Shown here piece after piece: positions 60,880 to 64,000 of a stretch of DNA of 64,000 bases. The first letter of the stretch is position 1; the number at the start of each line of letters is the position of its first letter. The stretch is taken from assembly GCF_013391085.1 (NCBI RefSeq), contig NZ_CP058334.1, positions 124,001-188,000 on the forward strand, given 5' to 3'. The translations under genes were made by a program, and so were the position numbers. The stretch is from Natronomonas halophila (lineage in GTDB: Archaea > Halobacteriota > Halobacteria > Halobacteriales > Haloarculaceae). The notes beneath the pieces are model-generated. The model ran no database searches. It was given only the letters and a program-made list of their open reading frames with translations, and was not told the DNA's origin.

Positions 60880-61470
60880 CTACGCGCCTTCCTTCAGTTC
60901 GTCGTACCGTTCCGTGAATCGGGCCTCACAGGACTCACAGCAGAACTCGTAGCGTTCGCCGCCGATACGAGCGGTGACGCCCTCGTCGGTGACGGTATTG
61001 CCGCACTCAGCACAGTCCAGTCCGAGTGTCGCTTCACCGAGGCCTGCCTGCCGGTCGGTCGCCACGAGCGGCGTGGCCTCCACACTCTCGACAGCGCCCG
61101 TCTCGAAGGCCGCGGCGAGATGCGTTTCGACGTCGCCGTCGGGCACCGTCGCCACGACGAACAGGCGGCCCTCGGCGGTGACGAACACCTGTTCGACCCC
61201 CGAGCAGTCCGCCAGCGCCTCCCGAACCGTCGTCGTCTCGCCGGGCGTCGTCTCGAAAGTGACTGCCATGCGGACGCCTTCTCGGAGTTTCGAGCGGTCG
61301 AGGTCGACGGTAAACCCCTCGATGACGCCCACTTCTTTGAGGCGGTCGATGCGGTCGCTGACCGCCGGCGCCGAGAGGTCGACCTTCTCGGCGAGGTCGC
61401 TGTAGGGGCGGCGAGCGTCCTCCGACAGCAGCCGAAGGAGTTCGTGGTCCGTCTCGTCGAGGTCGCGCAT
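60880..61470 (-). CDS. Lrp/AsnC-family copper-responsive regulator with TRASH domain
   Basis: A 196-residue transcription factor. The N-terminal AsnC helix-turn-helix (LRLLSEDARRPYSDLAEKVDLSAPAVSDRIDRL) is followed by a RAM-like ligand domain to about residue 140, and a C-terminal TRASH metal domain with CAEC (near 151) and CCESC (near 177). In Halobacterium an Lrp-TRASH protein controls a copper ATPase; gene order here (regulator, then copA) suggests the same. A TTTATAAGC box lies about 23 bp upstream and a palindrome AAACCGGTTT just beyond it, so it may regulate itself. Confidence 0.93.
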   Translation of the reverse strand: MRDLDETDHELLRLLSEDARRPYSDLAEKVDLSAPAVSDRIDRLKEVGVIEGFTVDLDRSKLREGVRMAVTFETTPGETTTVREALADCSGVEQVFVTAEGRLFVVATVPDGDVETHLAAAFETGAVESVEATPLVATDRQAGLGEATLGLDCAECGNTVTDEGVTARIGGERYEFCCESCEARFTERYDELKEGA

Positions 61471-61494
61471 GGTCGTGCTTGCAGGCGTGCTTAT

Positions 61495-61504
61495 AAACCG
61501 GTTT
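61495..61504. promoter_or_regulatory. Palindrome AAACCGGTTT at the regulator promoter
   Basis: A perfect 10-bp palindrome immediately upstream of the TATA box of the Lrp-TRASH gene (overlapping it by 3 bp), at the position of a transcription factor B recognition element. Candidate autoregulatory operator. Confidence 0.45.
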
Positions 61505-61512
61505 CGTCGCCG

Positions 61513-61992
61513 TTAGTCGAACCCTTCGGCGTACTCGAAGTCGATATCGCGAGCCTCGGGGTGGGTGCCGTCGAACCGAATCTGCCAGCCGTGAAGTTCA
61601 GTCGGGTCGTTGAGGGCGTTGTTCAGCGTCGTGCGGACGGCCAATACGTCGACGCCGTAGAAGTCGTTGGGAACGTCGTGGAAATACTGGAGGGCCGTCC
61701 GAAACAGCGACCGCATCCCGTCGTCGTCCTCGAAGTCGAAGTGCTTGTAGGCGCCGGCGGCAACCTGAACCATTCCGTGAAGAAAGGCGCTTTCGGTCGT
61801 TCCGCGACCGTAGTTGTACCACTCGTGTTCGAAGCAGTCGTGGGATTCGTGGAACTCGCCCGCATTGAAAAGGCGGACGCCGTGTTCGGTCGCCCGCCGG
61901 AGCGTGGCGTGCTCCCAGCGGCCGTCCGCGCGCCACCCCGTCGGCTCTCCGGCGGGCGGGCCGACGGTCGGGTCGCGGGTGTGGTCGTCCAT
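61513..61992 (-). CDS. DUF309 domain protein
   Basis: A 159-residue helical protein with the DUF309 pattern: [44 protein letters not shown] near residue 42-86, in which H48, H51 and E55 could form a metal site. Members occur in archaea and bacteria and have no proven activity. Its stop is 42 bp before the regulator's ATG on the same strand. Confidence 0.85.
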   Translation of the reverse strand: MDDHTRDPTVGPPAGEPTGWRADGRWEHATLRRATEHGVRLFNAGEFHESHDCFEHEWYNYGRGTTESAFLHGMVQVAAGAYKHFDFEDDDGMRSLFRTALQYFHDVPNDFYGVDVLAVRTTLNNALNDPTELHGWQIRFDGTHPEARDIDFEYAEGFD

Positions 61993-62023
61993 CAGGCACA
62001 GATAGGGCGGCCAGCGGCTAAAA

Positions 62024-62473
62024 TCACAGGTCCTTCGCGATGCCGCGGAGGCCGTTCATCCGCTCGCGCTTGCTCCGGATGTCGTCCGCGGACATGACCT
62101 CCGAGAGCCGCGTCGTTCGAACGTGTTCCGTGACCGTCTCGACGGCGTGCTGGTCGATTTCGACGCTTTTGAGGTACTCAGCGACGGCCTCGACTTCCTC
62201 GTCGGTCGCCTCGCGGCCGCCGTCGGCGCCCGTAATCGACCACGCGAGGTCGCGGGCGTCGGTCTTCTCGTCCCGCAGGTAGGCGCCGCCGGCCAGCGCC
62301 AGCGTCTTCGTCGTCAGCCACGGGACGATGTCGCGATTGCCGTATTCGAGGTCGTCGACGAGCAGGGCCTCGGCCTTATCCGAGAGGGCGAACTGGTCGC
62401 GTCCCTCCCGGCCTTTGGAGATGTCGATTTTCCACTCGTTTTCCTCGAAGACGAGATACGGAGAGATAGCCAT
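62024..62473 (-). CDS. Haloarchaeal conserved-looking protein, unknown function
   Basis: A 149-residue mixed protein ([105 protein letters not shown]). There is no motif I can name. The helical C-terminal half with regular hydrophobic spacing may pack as a bundle. The ATG at 62473 is the natural start. It is placed 31 bp from the DUF309 gene on the same strand. Confidence 0.72.
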   Translation of the reverse strand: MAISPYLVFEENEWKIDISKGREGRDQFALSDKAEALLVDDLEYGNRDIVPWLTTKTLALAGGAYLRDEKTDARDLAWSITGADGGREATDEEVEAVAEYLKSVEIDQHAVETVTEHVRTTRLSEVMSADDIRSKRERMNGLRGIAKDL

Positions 62474-62502
62474 ACCACCGCTTGTCGCCCGAGGTATTTT
62501 TG

Positions 62503-63054
62503 TCACGCGCTTTCGGCGGCGAGCGCCTGCCGGTAGGACAGCACCGCGGGATAGGCGACGATGACGCCAACCGTGTAGTAGCCGAGCGTTCGACCGAGCG
62601 CCGCGAGGAGGACGCCCGTACTACCGTAGACGACCAGCGCACCCGCGAAAAGCGCGAGGAGCGCGAGGGCGTGGGCGACCGCGAACTTTCGGCGCTGTTC
62701 GGCCGTTTCGAATATCCCGCCAGCGACCGTCAGCGATATCGGGAGCGCCCACCGGCCGGCCAGATAGCCGATTTGTAGGGGCCACGGAAGCGTTTCGGAG
62801 GGGAGCGCCTGAACGCCTCCGGCGACCGAGACCGCGACCGCGAGGAAGGTCACCGCGACCAGCGTCGCCTTCGCTCGCGCGGTCGGTTCGCTGTCGGACC
62901 GTGCAAGGGCGATGCTACCGACGGAGACGGCGACGTACGCGAAGAGGAGCGCGACGACGTGGCCCTGCCGGAGGAATCGCACCTCTACCGCCGCGATGAT
63001 GACGAGGGCGACAGCGCCCGTGACCGCGAGGTCCCGCCGCGACATCTCCGGCAT
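62503..63054 (-). CDS. Multi-pass membrane protein, unknown function
   Basis: A 183-residue membrane protein with five to six hydrophobic helices: LAVTGAVALVIIAAVEVRFL, VVALLFAYVAVSVGSIAL, ATLVAVTFLAVAVSVAGGV, WALPISLTVAGGIF, ALALLALFAGALVVYGSTGVL and TLGYYTVGVIVAYPAVL. No motif is recognised. It lies first in the long minus-strand run of genes that ends with the riboflavin reductase. Confidence 0.75.
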   Translation of the reverse strand: MPEMSRRDLAVTGAVALVIIAAVEVRFLRQGHVVALLFAYVAVSVGSIALARSDSEPTARAKATLVAVTFLAVAVSVAGGVQALPSETLPWPLQIGYLAGRWALPISLTVAGGIFETAEQRRKFAVAHALALLALFAGALVVYGSTGVLLAALGRTLGYYTVGVIVAYPAVLSYRQALAAESA

Positions 63055-63147
63055 ACCTGCCGACTGTGGGGCCGTGGGCAAGTACGTTCCGACGGACTGT
63101 CGGGGATTCGTGGGAATCGGACCGTCAATACGGGGAGGTACACTTTT

Positions 63148-63164
63148 GTGTCATCCAATGACAC
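63148..63164. promoter_or_regulatory. Perfect inverted repeat GTGTCAT-CCA-ATGACAC upstream of the TPP-enzyme gene
   Basis: Two perfect 7-bp arms with a CCA centre, 39-55 bp before the ATG at 63203. A TATA-like ACTATAGA follows at 63183-63190. Candidate operator for the thiamine-diphosphate enzyme gene. The right arm contains an in-frame ATG at 63158, a possible longer start. Confidence 0.45.
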
Positions 63165-63202
63165 GCGTTAGTGCGACTCTCCACTATAGAGTTGACCCAA
63201 CG

Positions 63203-64000
63203 ATGGCAGATACGACAGACCAAATTGTGGAATTATTCGAAGCCGGTGGTATCGAGACGGTGTTCGGGTTCCCCTGCGAACAGATGGACCCCTACTATTC
63301 GAGCCTCGCTGACTCGTCAGTGCGGCACGTTCTGGCTCGCAGCGAGGCGAGTGCGGCGCTGATGGCCGACGGCTACGCACGGGCGAACCGAACGATTGGC
63401 GTCGTCGACGGCGTCGGCGGGCCGGGTGCGGCATATATCGGCGCCGGTCTCTGTGAGGCCGACGGTGCATCGAGTCCCGTGCTCGCGCTCACCGGTGATA
63501 ACGAACGTGACATCCGCGGCCGAGAGGTCATACAGGACGCCGACAACGAGGCGATTCTGGAGCCGTACGCGGACACCACGTTCGACGCCGAATCGGCTGA
63601 CCGTGCCGTCGAAGCCGTCGATGCAGCGATTCGGCTGATGACGACGGGCGTCCCGAAACCAGCACACGTGAACCTTCCCGGCGATGTACTGGTCGAAGAC
63701 TCCTCGTACTCGCTGCCCGACGACGTTCCGGCGTCGTATCCAGCCGACCGTCCGGAACCGAACGCTGAACGCGTCACGGCTGTCGTAGAGAAACTCGACG
63801 AGGCGGAGACGCCGGTCATCCTGGCCGGCGAAGGCGTGGTTCGGGCCGGCGCATCGGAACTCCTGACCGAGTTCGCGACGCGAACGAACACGCCGGTCGT
63901 CACGTCGATAAACGGCAAAGGCGCGGTCGCCGAAACCGAACCGTTCGCACTCGGCGTGGCCGGGCGATGGGGCTTCTGTCAGGTCGCCAACGACGCCCTC
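63203..64000 (+). CDS. Thiamine-diphosphate-dependent enzyme (acetolactate-synthase-like), partial
   Basis: The first 266 residues of a ThDP enzyme; the rest lies past the window end. The pyrimidine-binding domain has DQIVELFEAGGIETVFGFP and the catalytic Glu in ARSEASAALMADGYARA near residue 48. The middle domain starts near 190 (AVVEKLDEAETPVILAGEGVVRAGA). Family members include acetolactate synthase, sulfopyruvate decarboxylase and oxalyl-CoA decarboxylase types; specificity cannot be decided without the C-terminal domain. An in-frame ATG at 63158 would add 15 residues. Confidence 0.85.
   Translation, partial: MADTTDQIVELFEAGGIETVFGFPCEQMDPYYSSLADSSVRHVLARSEASAALMADGYARANRTIGVVDGVGGPGAAYIGAGLCEADGASSPVLALTGDNERDIRGREVIQDADNEAILEPYADTTFDAESADRAVEAVDAAIRLMTTGVPKPAHVNLPGDVLVEDSSYSLPDDVPASYPADRPEPNAERVTAVVEKLDEAETPVILAGEGVVRAGASELLTEFATRTNTPVVTSINGKGAVAETEPFALGVAGRWGFCQVANDAL

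Noticed and set aside
1-64000. tRNA, rRNA or CRISPR
   Set aside because: By eye I found no T-arm/cloverleaf pattern, no rRNA-like conserved blocks and no regularly spaced repeats. A tRNAscan or covariance-model search would settle it.

Overview
This window is a dense stretch of a haloarchaeal (class Halobacteria) chromosome. The DNA is GC-rich and the predicted proteins are strongly acidic. Many proteins start with twin-arginine (Tat) signals, several followed by a lipobox Cys. Promoters look archaeal: a TATA-like box commonly lies 23-29 bp before a leaderless start codon. Gene families typical of haloarchaea are present: salactin, RPA/RPAP, halocyanin, an Lrp-TRASH regulator, pelota and RqcH. 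I cannot name the genus from the sequence alone. I call 65 protein genes and find no rRNA, tRNA, CRISPR array or transposase. The longest stretch without a gene is about 250 bp.

Layout. 0-2.1 kb: two overlapping MoeA-type molybdenum cofactor genes, the first cut by the window edge. 2.2-6.3 kb: a small protein, Hsp20, an AarF/UbiB kinase, a small membrane protein and an aminotransferase. 6.3-9.8 kb: the single-stranded-DNA-binding operon rpa1-rpap1-phosphoesterase. 10-14 kb: a CBS protein, AlaX tRNA editing, halocyanin, a UDG-family protein, a METTL5-like methyltransferase and a zinc-finger protein. 14-16 kb: the actin homologue salactin and a membrane protein whose tail carries two copies of a short motif. 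16-22.5 kb: a helical lipoprotein, Dph2, a YlbF-family protein, an MBL hydrolase, a long acidic coiled-coil protein and a HisG-like protein. 22.6-25.8 kb: the ribosome-rescue pair pelota and RqcH. 26-28.2 kb: a visibly less GC-rich secreted subtilase with a large insert in its catalytic domain. 28-34.6 kb: an MBL hydrolase, a five-PAS receiver/histidine kinase, DUF63 and inositol-phosphatase-like proteins, and an ABM-family protein.

34.7-38 kb: divergent beta-oxidation genes, a fused hydroxyacyl-CoA dehydrogenase/enoyl-CoA hydratase and an acyl-CoA dehydrogenase, followed by a cluster of hairpins. 38-45.8 kb: hydrolase, DUF4382 lipoprotein, cysteine synthase, an unlisted-size 46-residue zinc-type protein, HTTM membrane protein, an HD-domain protein with a palindromic in-frame insert, thioredoxin and a GDPD-like protein lacking expected metal ligands. 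45.8-55.5 kb: a YyaL/DUF255 thioredoxin-like protein, AI-2E transporter, lipoproteins, PurD, an R2lox-like ferritin-fold protein and thioredoxin reductase. 55.5-63 kb: a long run of minus-strand genes including an archaeal riboflavin reductase, a rhodanese-MBL persulfide dioxygenase-like enzyme, and the copper pair CopA plus its Lrp-TRASH regulator. The window ends inside a plus-strand thiamine-diphosphate enzyme.

The best candidates for something undescribed are the salactin-membrane protein pair with its repeated tail motif, the coiled-coil/HisG-like pair, the hairpin cluster at 38.03-38.18 kb, the palindromic insert inside the HD protein, and a set of short perfect palindromes placed exactly at promoters. 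All functional links are inferences from sequence and gene order.
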